A DNA stretch of 51,066 bases. Source: Rhodoferax sp. (GTDB lineage Bacteria > Pseudomonadota > Gammaproteobacteria > Burkholderiales > Burkholderiaceae_C). This document shows, piece after piece, positions 7,329 to 15,722 of the stretch (within the stretch, counting starts at the first letter, position 1; every line of letters starts with the position of its first letter). The translations under genes and the position numbers were made by a program. The notes beneath the pieces were generated by a model, which was not told the origin of the DNA, ran no database searches, and was given only the letters and a program-made list of their open reading frames with translations. The stretch is from NCBI GenBank assembly GCA_029865845.1, contig JARXAM010000141.1:1-51066 (forward strand), written 5' to 3'.

Positions 7329-10300
7329 TCAATAGTTCTCCCGCAGGTAAATGTAGGGACTGGTGTACACCCCAAACGTGGCGCGGGCGGGGGCCACAGG
7401 CCCCAACCACGGCAGCTTGGCGGCGCTGGCCGCACTGGGTTGCGCCGACAAACACGTGTTGCCCGTAGCGGTGCCACCCGTGTTGAGGGTGAGCAACACG
7501 CTGCCGCGGTGGCCTTGTGCGGGTGCACTCAGCACCACACCCGGTGCGGGCCAGCGGCCCGCGCTCAGGGTCTGCACGGTGGGGGGGCGCAAGGTGGTTT
7601 CACAAGGCTGGAGGGTGCCGGTGTAGTCAGACAGCGTGAGGCTGGACACGCCCAAGCGTGTGCAACTGTCGGCGGTATGGGGCGCGAAGAAGGTGCCGTT
7701 CCAATACCGGGCCTCCAGCGGCAGCGCCAGGGGCAGGCGCTCTGAGCCATAGGCGCTGGTGAGCCGCAACTGGCCGTAGCGCAGCCGGGTGGTGTTGCTG
7801 TCGGCGGTGCCGACCACGGGCCGCCCGTCCGGGTCTTGCACGACGGCCCGGAGTTTGAAGTCGTCGAATGGACCATCGGGGGCCGCTGCTTTGGCAAACG
7901 CAAAGGTGTCGTTCACGGCCCAGACACCGTTGTTCCACCCCGTCGTCAACAGTGTTGTCGGGAAGGCAGGCTGCACCAGGCGTGCCACGTCCACCGGCAC
8001 CCCGGCGTTGCTGGCCTGCACCTGCACCGCAGCCAGCGGGGTGTAGCCGCTGGTGTAGCGGCTCACCACGGGATCGCTGGCAGACTCTGTGTTGCCACTG
8101 TGAGCATGGGCCTTGACGGTCAGGCCGATACCCAGGGCGTCTTCGTCCATGTAAGTGAAGCCACCACTGGCACAACTGGAGCGCAAAGTGCCCGAGAACG
8201 AATAGTGGCTCGGCACCCAGCGCCCCATGCGCGGCGCACGGGTGCTGCCAATGGTGCAACCATAGCGGCCATTGCTCAGCGTGGTGGCGGTGCTGCCAAC
8301 CACGCAGTCGCCCGCCTTTTGGTCTACCGCGGTGAACGCGCTGTCCACCACCGCATCTGCACCAAACTGCAGACTGCCCACATCCAGGTAGCGAAAGGCA
8401 TCGCCCTGCGCGTAGCTGCCGCTGCCTGCGGTGAAACCGCCAAGCAGCACGCCCGGTGCAATGGCATTGCCCGCATGGTCTTGCACGCGGGACTCGACGA
8501 CGGTGGGGGAGCTGCCGGTATAGCCCCGCGAGACACCGGCATCCGCGCGGAGGGTGAAGGGCTTGCCTGCGACGCCCGTGGGTCCACCTTGCAATGTGGC
8601 GTTGGTCAGGCCGGGGCTGGCCACTGCAAAGCCGACCGGGCGGATCGCAAAATTGTCACTGGAGCACGCAGGCGCGGACGACGCCACTTGCATGCGCACG
8701 CGCACGTTGGCCGCCGCGTCGGGATAGCGCAGCGCAACACGCTGGCGGCTCCTGCTGGCGCTGTCAAACTGGGTGCTCTGGGCAGACCCCAGCCCCGCAC
8801 CCGAGGGGCAGTCGGCGGCACTGGCATCCACCAGGTCCACCCGGACTGCGCCGAGGTAGGCGGTGTTCAACGCACCGCTGCTTTGCAGGGCCAGCACATC
8901 GAGATCAAAAGGCGTGCCCGCCAACTTGGTGAACAAGCGCGACTTGGGCGGTGCGCCCGGCTCCACCGCGTCAAAGGTGCACGAGGCCGCAGCAAAAGCC
9001 AGGTCGCACGTCTCTTTGCCACCGGCAACACAGCGGGTGGGGTAGCCAGGGCCAGGCGACATGTTCGAGGCACCCAGCACGGCGGTACCGGCGCTGCTTT
9101 GGCTGATCTGGCGTGTCGCAACGCCACCGCGCAGGGTGAAGGAGTCGCCCCCCACCCAGCGCCCGGAGGGCAGCAGTTGCACCTGCACGTCGCCGGGAAA
9201 CAGGGTCGAACAACTCGCGTTTTGGCAGGCCTTGATGGTCACCGTTTCGGGCGTGCACACCGAGGCCTGCGCATCGTGCTCAATTTGCAGGTGATCGAAA
9301 GTGCCCGCGCACGAGCGGCCAATGGTGCGGTCGGCCTCCACCTGGGCGGCATTGAGTTCGGTGTTGTAGAGCTTGACCTCGTCAATCAGGCCCGGAAAGT
9401 TGCGGTTTCGCAAGACTCGGCAACTGCCGGTGGCCACGTCACCCCCGATGTAAAAGTTGCATGGGTTGGGGGACAAGCTGCCCTTCCAGGCCCGCGTGCT
9501 GGCGTCCGCCACGCCGTTGATGTAAATGCGTTGGCGCCCCTCCGCCGAATTGAATGTGATGGCGACGTGGGTCCATTGGTTCAGGGGAATGGGGGTCGAT
9601 GAGGTCAGGGTAGGCCCGCCCCACCACCAATACAGCTTGCCGTTGCGGTCGATATGAAACTCGTAGTTCACATCGTTGGACAAAATGGAATGCATGTCCG
9701 CACCCGTGGTGGCGGGGTGCGCGGTGGGGTACACCCACGCAGAGGCCGAAAACTGGGTTTTGAAATCAAAAAAGGTGCTGCGCGGTACCTCCACCACGCC
9801 CTTGCGGTCAAAGTTGGCCGCGTTGCAAAAGTTGCCGTTGACTGCCTTGACCTGGGCGGCGATGGTCGTGCCGGGCACCACCTCGTTGGTAAGCGTGGGG
9901 CTGGTGGTGGCTAGCAGGCGACCATGCCGGTTGTCTCCACCCGAGTCCAGCACCTCACCGGCTGTGCCTTTCCAGGACCCGGCGGGCCCGTCCATCCGGT
10001 AATGGCTCACACTGCCCACCAAGGACAGCACCGAGGCGGTTGCCGACCCGGCCACGTTGCTGGTGACGGTGTTGGCAAGCACCCCGCTTTGCACCAGCGT
10101 CACGGCCACAGTGAGCTGGGCCGATTCACCCGGTGCGATGGTGGGGATGGTCCACACCAGCTTGTTGGCAGCGGACGCCACCGCCCCCATAGACGCTGCG
10201 CTGCTCACATACGCCATGGAAGCTGGCAGCACATCGGTGACGACTACATCATTCAGGTCGCTGGTGGTGGGATTGGGCACGGTCACCAAAAACGTGACCA

Positions 10301-11117
10301 CCGCACCCTGCGTGGCCGCAGACGCGCTGGCCACCAACTGGACTGCCGGCTCCGCCCGGCGCAGTAACCACGCTTGGGTGGCCCCAGCATCGGCATACGC
10401 GGTGGCCGTGGCGGTACGGCTGCCAGTAGGCTGCTGGCTGGCCCACTGGGCATAGCCCAGCGCCAGGCTGACCCCTTGGGCAGCGGCTTGCGCAGGTGCC
10501 TGCACCTGGCCCGCCGGGCTGAAGTCTGCAGGCAATTGCCATGGGCTGGCGCTGGCATAGGCGTAGGCACTTACCAACACGCTGTGTGCCGCGCTCGGGC
10601 TCACGCTGGGGGTGCTGTGGCGCAGTGCGGGTGCGGTGGCGGCAGCCGCTTTGGCCATCACCGGATTGGCTGTGTCCACCCCGGCCCAGGCGCTCAGGCC
10701 CAGCACGGCCCCGGTGCCCACCGATGCCGGTGTCCACACGTAGCTGCCGGGCTCGCTCGCGCTGGCCACTTTGTAAAACGTCATGACCCGCAGGGAGTTG
10801 GCGGTGGCTTGGGGAGTGTCTTGCAGCAGGGCCCACCCGGCGGGGGGCACTACGCTTGCGCCACTGGCACCCAGGGCCACGGTGGCAAACAAGACATCGC
10901 GCTCTGCCACGCCTGCGGGTGCGCCCACCACCAGGTTGCCGCTGGCAGCAAGACCGGCTTGGGCCGTGCCCCGCAACACGATTTGGGAGTGCGCGAGTGA
11001 CACCAGGCCCACTACCCCCCACAGCACACCAAGCGCCCCCCGCAGCCAGCGGTAGCTGCTGCGGCGCAGCCGACCCAGAGCAACTGCGGATGGGGTGGAA
11101 TGCGGGCCGCGCGTCAT
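7329..11117 (-). CDS. mshQ: MshQ-like giant pilus-associated adhesin/sensor protein
   Basis: 1262 residues. The ATG at 11117 overlaps the mshP stop as ATGA and is followed by a long signal sequence ending near AHSQ. Visible regions are a N-terminal beta-rich domain to about residue 270 and a DUF11-like repeat around 272-362 (DLNDVVVTDVLPASMAYVSS). A LamG/concanavalin-type jelly roll lies at about 372-602 (SASAWVYPTAHPATT, LNQWTHVAITFNSAEGRQRI). The rest is the conserved MshQ C-terminal region (DUF6701), with many cysteine pairs. MshQ in Vibrio and Shewanella is large and poorly characterised. The LamG domain points to ligand or surface binding, perhaps at the pilus tip with MshC/D/O/P. Confidence 0.88.
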   Translation of the reverse strand: MTRGPHSTPSAVALGRLRRSSYRWLRGALGVLWGVVGLVSLAHSQIVLRGTAQAGLAASGNLVVGAPAGVAERDVLFATVALGASGASVVPPAGWALLQDTPQATANSLRVMTFYKVASASEPGSYVWTPASVGTGAVLGLSAWAGVDTANPVMAKAAAATAPALRHSTPSVSPSAAHSVLVSAYAYASASPWQLPADFSPAGQVQAPAQAAAQGVSLALGYAQWASQQPTGSRTATATAYADAGATQAWLLRRAEPAVQLVASASAATQGAVVTFLVTVPNPTTSDLNDVVVTDVLPASMAYVSSAASMGAVASAANKLVWTIPTIAPGESAQLTVAVTLVQSGVLANTVTSNVAGSATASVLSLVGSVSHYRMDGPAGSWKGTAGEVLDSGGDNRHGRLLATTSPTLTNEVVPGTTIAAQVKAVNGNFCNAANFDRKGVVEVPRSTFFDFKTQFSASAWVYPTAHPATTGADMHSILSNDVNYEFHIDRNGKLYWWWGGPTLTSSTPIPLNQWTHVAITFNSAEGRQRIYINGVADASTRAWKGSLSPNPCNFYIGGDVATGSCRVLRNRNFPGLIDEVKLYNTELNAAQVEADRTIGRSCAGTFDHLQIEHDAQASVCTPETVTIKACQNASCSTLFPGDVQVQLLPSGRWVGGDSFTLRGGVATRQISQSSAGTAVLGASNMSPGPGYPTRCVAGGKETCDLAFAAASCTFDAVEPGAPPKSRLFTKLAGTPFDLDVLALQSSGALNTAYLGAVRVDLVDASAADCPSGAGLGSAQSTQFDSASRSRQRVALRYPDAAANVRVRMQVASSAPACSSDNFAIRPVGFAVASPGLTNATLQGGPTGVAGKPFTLRADAGVSRGYTGSSPTVVESRVQDHAGNAIAPGVLLGGFTAGSGSYAQGDAFRYLDVGSLQFGADAVVDSAFTAVDQKAGDCVVGSTATTLSNGRYGCTIGSTRAPRMGRWVPSHYSFSGTLRSSCASGGFTYMDEDALGIGLTVKAHAHSGNTESASDPVVSRYTSGYTPLAAVQVQASNAGVPVDVARLVQPAFPTTLLTTGWNNGVWAVNDTFAFAKAAAPDGPFDDFKLRAVVQDPDGRPVVGTADSNTTRLRYGQLRLTSAYGSERLPLALPLEARYWNGTFFAPHTADSCTRLGVSSLTLSDYTGTLQPCETTLRPPTVQTLSAGRWPAPGVVLSAPAQGHRGSVLLTLNTGGTATGNTCLSAQPSAASAAKLPWLGPVAPARATFGVYTSPYIYLRENY

Positions 11118-11509
11118 TGTTCCAACGCAGCGCTGATGCTGCGCTCCACATATTGACCGCCCACGCGGTTTCCCCAACGGGCTGTGGCGGTGAGGTCAAA
11201 GACCTGCACCACACGTGCGCCATCCGTATAGCGGTATGCACGGCAGTCCACCACCAGGCTGAACCCGTCTACCGTGTGGGGAGCGCCCTGGGGGCATTGG
11301 CCTGGGGCGGCTTTGAGCTGCGCAGCGGCCCAGCCTATGCCGGCGCGGGCGACCCAGTACGCGCGCGAGCCCTGCACATCGCTGGCAGCGTTGAGCTGCA
11401 TGGCATTGGAAAACACCAGCATGAATGCGCCCAGTGCAGCCATCACGACCACCAACACGATGGCGGCCAGTGCGGCAAAACCTTGCTGGGTTGGGGGGTG
11501 GGCCGTCAT
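11114..11509 (-). CDS. mshP: MSHA minor pilin-like protein MshP
   Basis: 131 residues. A prepilin-like N-terminus MTAHPPTQQG is followed by the hydrophobic stretch FAALAAIVLVVVMAALGAFM. As in other MshP/PilX-like proteins, there is no glutamate at position 5 of the mature form. GSRAYWVARAGIGWAAAQL matches the PilX/MshP signature region. Both ends overlap neighbours by ATGA (mshO upstream, mshQ downstream). It probably belongs to the minor-pilin complex that primes pilus assembly or presents MshQ. Confidence 0.9.
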   Translation of the reverse strand: MTAHPPTQQGFAALAAIVLVVVMAALGAFMLVFSNAMQLNAASDVQGSRAYWVARAGIGWAAAQLKAAPGQCPQGAPHTVDGFSLVVDCRAYRYTDGARVVQVFDLTATARWGNRVGGQYVERSISAALEQ

Positions 11510-12417
11510 GGGGTGTTGTTGACCTGGATGTTTTGGTACAGGCTGACGGATTCACCGTCTTCACTGCCGAGGCGGAGCTCGATCTTGACCAATCCGTTGC
11601 GCTGTGCGTCGCTGTCGGGCTGGTAGTCAAACGCACAGTAGGTGACCCCTGTGGCCAGCAGCGGCGCACTGGACGCAGGCTGCTCGGCGGCGTTGCAGTA
11701 GTGACCGGCTGCCGCCTGGAGGCGGGGCGTGCTGCCCACGGTGCTGCCCGGCGTAACCACGCGGCGCAAAGTGGTGCCGGTGCATACGAAAGCGACCACG
11801 TTTTCTTCCACCGGAATGACGTGCGCGCGCCGACTACCCGACGCAAGAGGCAAGCGCACCGGCGCTTGCAGCTCGACCGTGGTTTCTTCGGAGGCGGGCA
11901 CCGAGGTATCGGCGCGCAGCGCCCGCACCACGGCCACGTTGTCGCCGCGGTAGGCATCGGCACCGGGAATGCCCAAGTTGTAGACGGCCAGCAGGTCATA
12001 GGGCCGCACCTGTTGGTCGGCGGGGCGGTCGGCGTTGCGGCCCAAAAAATTGAACGTGGCGTCTGGAGCATCGAAGCGCAGGCCCAAGCCGTCACCGGCC
12101 ACTTTGTCGTTTTCGCGGTAGCGCACACCAGTGCGGGTGGGGATGAATTCGAGGCAGCTCTGCACCGCACCCGACGCACCGCTGAGGCGGATGCTGTTGG
12201 GCAGTGCCTTGCGCATGTCTCGGGCCATGCGGCGCATGGCCGTGTCGGCCACATCGCTCAAGGACGCGCGGCGGGATGTGGCGACGTAGGCATCGACCGG
12301 TGCCCGCATGAAGACGGCCACCATGCCGCCCACTACACCCAGCACCACGATCACCAAGATCAGCTCGATCACGGTGAATCCGCGCTGGCGGGTCGGGGCG
12401 CGTGCAAGCCGGGTCAT
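11506..12417 (-). CDS. mshO: MSHA minor pilin MshO
   Basis: 303 residues with a classical type IV prepilin N-terminus: a 13-residue leader ending RQRG, then FTVIELILVIVVLGVVGGMV with the conserved Glu5. The body fits the PilW/MshO group (DTAMRRMARDMRKALPNSIR near residue 65), and the C-terminal part has several cysteines. MshO is a minor pilin cleaved by the prepilin peptidase, whose gene is not in this window. It overlaps mshD and mshP by ATGA, implying coupled translation of the minor pilins. Confidence 0.92.
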   Translation of the reverse strand: MTRLARAPTRQRGFTVIELILVIVVLGVVGGMVAVFMRAPVDAYVATSRRASLSDVADTAMRRMARDMRKALPNSIRLSGASGAVQSCLEFIPTRTGVRYRENDKVAGDGLGLRFDAPDATFNFLGRNADRPADQQVRPYDLLAVYNLGIPGADAYRGDNVAVVRALRADTSVPASEETTVELQAPVRLPLASGSRRAHVIPVEENVVAFVCTGTTLRRVVTPGSTVGSTPRLQAAAGHYCNAAEQPASSAPLLATGVTYCAFDYQPDSDAQRNGLVKIELRLGSEDGESVSLYQNIQVNNTP

Positions 12418-12887
12418 GGTCCGCTGTCGTTCGTGCGGTAGCCGATCAGGGTCACCGATTCCACCGGGCTGGCCACGGTCACCGTTACTTGTTTGGCAAG
12501 GATGCCCAGGGTGGTGATGTCGTCACGCACCAGCACACGCACGGTGTAGGCCGACAAACTCGCGGGCAGCTTCCAAGCGGCTTTGGTTTGGCCCTGGTAG
12601 TCGTCCACGTTGTCCCAAGTGTCGTGCCCCAGCTCCCCGTCGGCGGTGCCATCGGGGTCGGCATAGGCCTTGTGCAGCACCTCTTCGAGCACCGACTCCG
12701 CCAAAGCCAATGCCTGTTTGCGCGCCAGCGGGTCGGCGCTGGACTTGACCACCGTATTCATCACCACCAATATGCCGGCCAGACCTACGGACACCACCAC
12801 CACAAAGACCAGCAGTTCGATCAGGGTGAAGCCGTACAGAGCGGGGCGGTGGCGGGCGCGGCCTTGGAGGCTGCGGTCTTTATTCAT
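12414..12887 (-). CDS. mshD: MSHA minor pilin MshD
   Basis: 157 residues. The ATG at 12887 is chosen. It overlaps the end of mshC by 8 bases and gives a charged leader ending LYG, then FTLIELLVFVVVVSVGLAGI, a type IV prepilin signature with Glu5. The body matches PilV/MshD proteins (KSSADPLARKQALALAESVL, then a coil and beta region). The longer ORF that continues upstream is an out-of-frame shadow of mshC. It is probably a low-abundance pilin of the priming complex. Confidence 0.9.
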   Translation of the reverse strand: MNKDRSLQGRARHRPALYGFTLIELLVFVVVVSVGLAGILVVMNTVVKSSADPLARKQALALAESVLEEVLHKAYADPDGTADGELGHDTWDNVDDYQGQTKAAWKLPASLSAYTVRVLVRDDITTLGILAKQVTVTVASPVESVTLIGYRTNDSGP

Positions 12888-13350
12888 GCACATAGCCGGT
12901 GCGGGCCTCCACTGTGATGGACCGCGCGTGCCCGGCCACCTGCCACACCACGGCGGCCTCGTGTGGGGCCAAGGTCGCGGCATCCAGCGGCTGGCCCAGG
13001 GCATCGAACACCAGCCCCGCAGGCGCCTGGGCCCATGCCACCCCGTGGGGCACCGTGAGTTGCGCCTGCCCCTGGGGCCCCGCCAGGGGCAACCCGCAGA
13101 CCGCCACGCCCGCTTGGGCGGCAACCGACAGTTGCAGCGATCCACCGTTGACGTTCACACACACGCTGCGCCGCTGAGCGATGGCGGTGGCATGCGCGTA
13201 CCGCAAGGTGGCCAGCGCTTGGTCGTGCAAGCCCATGGCGTCCACGTCGTGGCGGCGGATCATGCGCGGCACGGCATACGCGCTGACCACGCCCATGATG
13301 ACGAGCACCAGCAGCAGTTCCACCAGCGTGAAGCCACGGTGCCGGCACAC
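12880..13350 (-). CDS. mshC: MSHA minor pilin MshC (GspH/FimT-like)
   Basis: 156 residues when started at the GTG at 13350. This lies 10 bases after the mshA stop and gives a short leader (VCRHRG) before FTLVELLLVLVIMGVVSAYA. Short leaders of 5-7 residues are the rule for type IVa pilins. An upstream ATG at 13407 would overlap mshA by 47 bases and give an unusually long leader. The body is GspH/FimT-like (ALATLRYAHATAIAQRRSVC, then beta strands with a cysteine pair). No good Shine-Dalgarno precedes the GTG, so expression may depend on translation of mshA. Confidence 0.85.
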   Translation of the reverse strand: MCRHRGFTLVELLLVLVIMGVVSAYAVPRMIRRHDVDAMGLHDQALATLRYAHATAIAQRRSVCVNVNGGSLQLSVAAQAGVAVCGLPLAGPQGQAQLTVPHGVAWAQAPAGLVFDALGQPLDAATLAPHEAAVVWQVAGHARSITVEARTGYVHE

Positions 13351-13360
13351 CCGGGAGGTG

Positions 13361-13777
13361 TCAGGGCGCCGCAATGGCGGTGAAGGTTGCCGTGACCACC
13401 GCGCCATTGGGGGGTTCGAGCTGGAGGGTGCAGGTGCTGGACGCGCCGGCAATCGCTTGGGCGTCTTTGAAGGCGTCTTTCTCCTTCACCGAGTAGACGC
13501 CGCCACTGGCGGGGTAGGCACTGCCTTGCAGGGTCTTTTTCACGTCGTCACACGACGTAATGGTTTGCGCGCCGCCTGCGGTGCCCTTGGCGGTGTACAT
13601 GGCGTAGTTGATGGCCGAGCCCGAGGACAGCGCACCCGCCACACCCTGCACCGCCGCCTGGCGGGCGTCTGCCGACAGGTCAAAAAACTTGGGGATCGCC
13701 ACCGCAGCCAACACACCCAAAATCACAATCACCATGACCAACTCGATCAGTGTGAAGCCACGCTGCACTTGTTTCAT
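13361..13777 (-). CDS. mshA: MSHA major pilin MshA
   Basis: 138 residues. Leader MKQVQRG, then FTLIELVMVIVILGVLAAVA with Glu5; N-terminal Phe methylation is expected. PKFFDLSADARQAAVQGVAG is the MshA-type helix continuation. A C-terminal disulfide loop is likely between the cysteines of TSCDDVKK and SSTCTLQ. It is the only major-pilin-like gene here; a paralogue equivalent to mshB is not present. A weak Shine-Dalgarno (GGA, spacing 6) and a promoter candidate in the 193-base gap upstream suggest independent high-level expression. Confidence 0.96.
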   Translation of the reverse strand: MKQVQRGFTLIELVMVIVILGVLAAVAIPKFFDLSADARQAAVQGVAGALSSGSAINYAMYTAKGTAGGAQTITSCDDVKKTLQGSAYPASGGVYSVKEKDAFKDAQAIAGASSTCTLQLEPPNGAVVTATFTAIAAP

Positions 13778-13875
13778 GTGGAATCCATTTCTGCCATTGC
13801 CCCTAAAACGACCGGGTGAGGTGCCCGATCCGCTCGTCCTGCGGCCCGAAGCAGGCCTGCACGGTATTGCGGGGA

Positions 13876-13904
13876 ACTATAGCTTTGTTTCCTAATAGAA
13901 ACAA
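13876..13904 (-). promoter_or_regulatory. Sigma70-like promoter candidate of mshA with operator-like inverted repeat
   Basis: On the minus strand, TTGTTT (13904-13899), a 17-base spacer and TATAGT (13881-13876) fit a sigma70 promoter with a strong -10 and a poor -35. The -35 lies inside a perfect inverted repeat, TTGTTTC-N6-GAAACAA (13885-13904), suggesting a repressor or activator site. Transcription would begin near 13869, about 90 bases before the mshA start. Confidence 0.6.
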
Positions 13905-13970
13905 TTTTGCGATGCATTTTGGCGATGGTGCGGCGCAGGGCGCGGGTGGCCCCGGCAACGCGCCACTACC

Positions 13971-14477
13971 TCACTCGATACGGTGTCCGCGCCAAACGTA
14001 GGCTTGCATGGCCCGGAGCTGCGTGCCTGCACTGGCGTCTTGCAGGGAAAACCACAGGGCTTGTGCGCCTGCGGGAGACTCTAGGGCCTCTTCGTCGTGT
14101 GGCTTGTAGCCCACACATGCGCAGCCGCGATCAAACACCCAACTGCCCCCAGTCACCTCTGGCAAGCGCCCGGCGGACGACTCTCCGGCGTAATTGGCGG
14201 GGCGGCGTTCCAGGAGGTCGAAAGGGTTGCGCGGGCCCGGTGCATCTGCCACCGGGGCGCTGCCAGCCCGTGCCGCAGCGCGGCGCATATCGTCCACCAC
14301 GAGCGCGGTGCGCAGCGCGGCAAGAGAGGACTGAAGCGCCACGCGCTCGGCATCCGAACGCACCGAATGGCCATACACCCACCAGCCCGCACACAAGCCG
14401 CCAATACCCAGCAGGAGCCACGCCCGTTCCCAGCCGCGTCGACTCTGGCCGGAGGGTTGCACCGGGCTGCCGACCAT
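13971..14477 (-). CDS. mshF: MSHA biogenesis protein MshF-like
   Basis: 168 residues. The ATG at 14477 lies 4 bases after the mshG stop and has AAAGG at good spacing. A short basic cytoplasmic N-terminus is followed by one membrane helix (AWLLLGIGGLCAGWWVYG) and a periplasmic domain with NPFDLLERRPANYAGE. That segment resembles the NPF...RPP.Y motif of MshF and minor pilus assembly proteins. Near the C-terminus is a C-x-C pair (DRGCACVGY). The function is unknown even in Vibrio; identity rests on size, topology and position between mshG and mshA. Confidence 0.75.
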   Translation of the reverse strand: MVGSPVQPSGQSRRGWERAWLLLGIGGLCAGWWVYGHSVRSDAERVALQSSLAALRTALVVDDMRRAAARAGSAPVADAPGPRNPFDLLERRPANYAGESSAGRLPEVTGGSWVFDRGCACVGYKPHDEEALESPAGAQALWFSLQDASAGTQLRAMQAYVWRGHRIE

Positions 14478-14481
14478 GGCG

Positions 14482-15720
14482 TCAGCCTTTGGCCCCCATG
14501 GCCACCTCACCCAAACTCCACAAGGGCAAAAACACGCCCAGTGCCAGCAGCAGCACCAGCCCCCCCATCAGCGCCAGAAGCAATGGCTCCACCGCCGTGG
14601 CCAGCCCCTTGATGGCGAAATCGGTTTCCCGTTCGTACATGTCGGCCACTTCAAACAGGAGGGCGTCGAGCTCACCGGTTTCTTCCCCCACCGCAATCAT
14701 TTGGAGGACGACCGGCGTAAACACCCCGGTCGCCGCTGCGCAGCGGGACATGCTGTCGCCCCGCTCAATGCCGTCACGCATCTGCGCGATGCGCGCCCCC
14801 ACATAGGCGTTGTCGGCGGTCTGGGCAACCACGGTCAGCGCTTGCACGACGGGGACACCACTTTGGCTGGACAAGGCAAAACTGCGTGCAAAGCGTGCCA
14901 AACAAGCTTTGGCAATGATGTCGCCCACCACCGGCAGCCGGAGTTTGTAGGTATCCCAGCGCAGTCGGCCCTGGGGGGTAGCCACATAAGCACGCACCCC
15001 GACGATGGCAGCGGCTACCAGTGCAAGCAGTGCAGGCCACCACTGCAACATCCAGGCAGAAAACCCCAACAGCACACGGGTGAGCAGCGGCAGTTCGTGG
15101 TGCAAACTGGCAAACACTTTGCCAAACACCGGCAGCACAAACAAGTTCAGGATAACCAGCGCTGCGGCCATCGCGATGAGCACAAAGGTGGGATAGCGCA
15201 TCGCCTGGCGGATGCGGCTGCGCACGCTGCTCTCAAACTCCAAGTGCTCGGCCAAGCGCAAAAACACCTCCGCAAGCCGTCCGGTCATTTCACCGACGCG
15301 CACCATGGCAATAAAAAAGTTGCCAAACAAGGCCACGTGGCGTCCCAGCGCCACCGAGAGTTCACGCCCTTGGTCCAGACTGGCGCGCAGGTCTTTGAGC
15401 AACTCGACCATGGCCGGCTTGCTGGCCGACGCTTGCAGCCCGGCCAGCGCCCGCAGCATGGGAACGCCTGCCTTGTTCAGGCTGTACATCTGACGGGAAA
15501 AAATGAGAATGTCTTGCTCGACCACCGGTTGCCGCCGCCACGTGCCGGGGGCGGGTGTCGCGGAAGCCATGGCTCCCCTGTCAGTTGCCAGCTCCAGGTG
15601 TAGTGGCGTGATGCCCATGGACACCAACTGGTCAGCAGCGGCGCTTTCGGTCATCGCATCGAGCACACCAGACACCGGCTGTGCAAGACTGTTGCGACCT
15701 CGCCAGGCGTAGGCGGGCAT
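14482..15720 (-). CDS. mshG: MSHA inner-membrane platform protein MshG (GspF/PilC family)
   Basis: 412 residues. Two tandem T2SSF domains (about residues 70-195 and 270-395) flank three membrane helices: YPTFVLIAMAAALVILNLFV, a second around WWPALLALVAAAIVG, and a third near the C-terminus. The repeats FGNFFIAMVRVGEMTGRLAE and TPVVLQMIAVGEETGELDAL are the family signature GE(x)TG. It should sit at the base of the pilus and transmit movement from MshE. It starts 2 bases after the mshE stop, so coupled translation is likely. Confidence 0.95.
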   Translation of the reverse strand: MPAYAWRGRNSLAQPVSGVLDAMTESAAADQLVSMGITPLHLELATDRGAMASATPAPGTWRRQPVVEQDILIFSRQMYSLNKAGVPMLRALAGLQASASKPAMVELLKDLRASLDQGRELSVALGRHVALFGNFFIAMVRVGEMTGRLAEVFLRLAEHLEFESSVRSRIRQAMRYPTFVLIAMAAALVILNLFVLPVFGKVFASLHHELPLLTRVLLGFSAWMLQWWPALLALVAAAIVGVRAYVATPQGRLRWDTYKLRLPVVGDIIAKACLARFARSFALSSQSGVPVVQALTVVAQTADNAYVGARIAQMRDGIERGDSMSRCAAATGVFTPVVLQMIAVGEETGELDALLFEVADMYERETDFAIKGLATAVEPLLLALMGGLVLLLALGVFLPLWSLGEVAMGAKG

Positions 15721-15722
15721 GC

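Noticed and set aside
7836-9602. 588-codon plus-strand ORF inside mshQ
   Set aside because: Opposite a continuous MshQ frame with LamG and C-terminal domains; composition is of shadow type.
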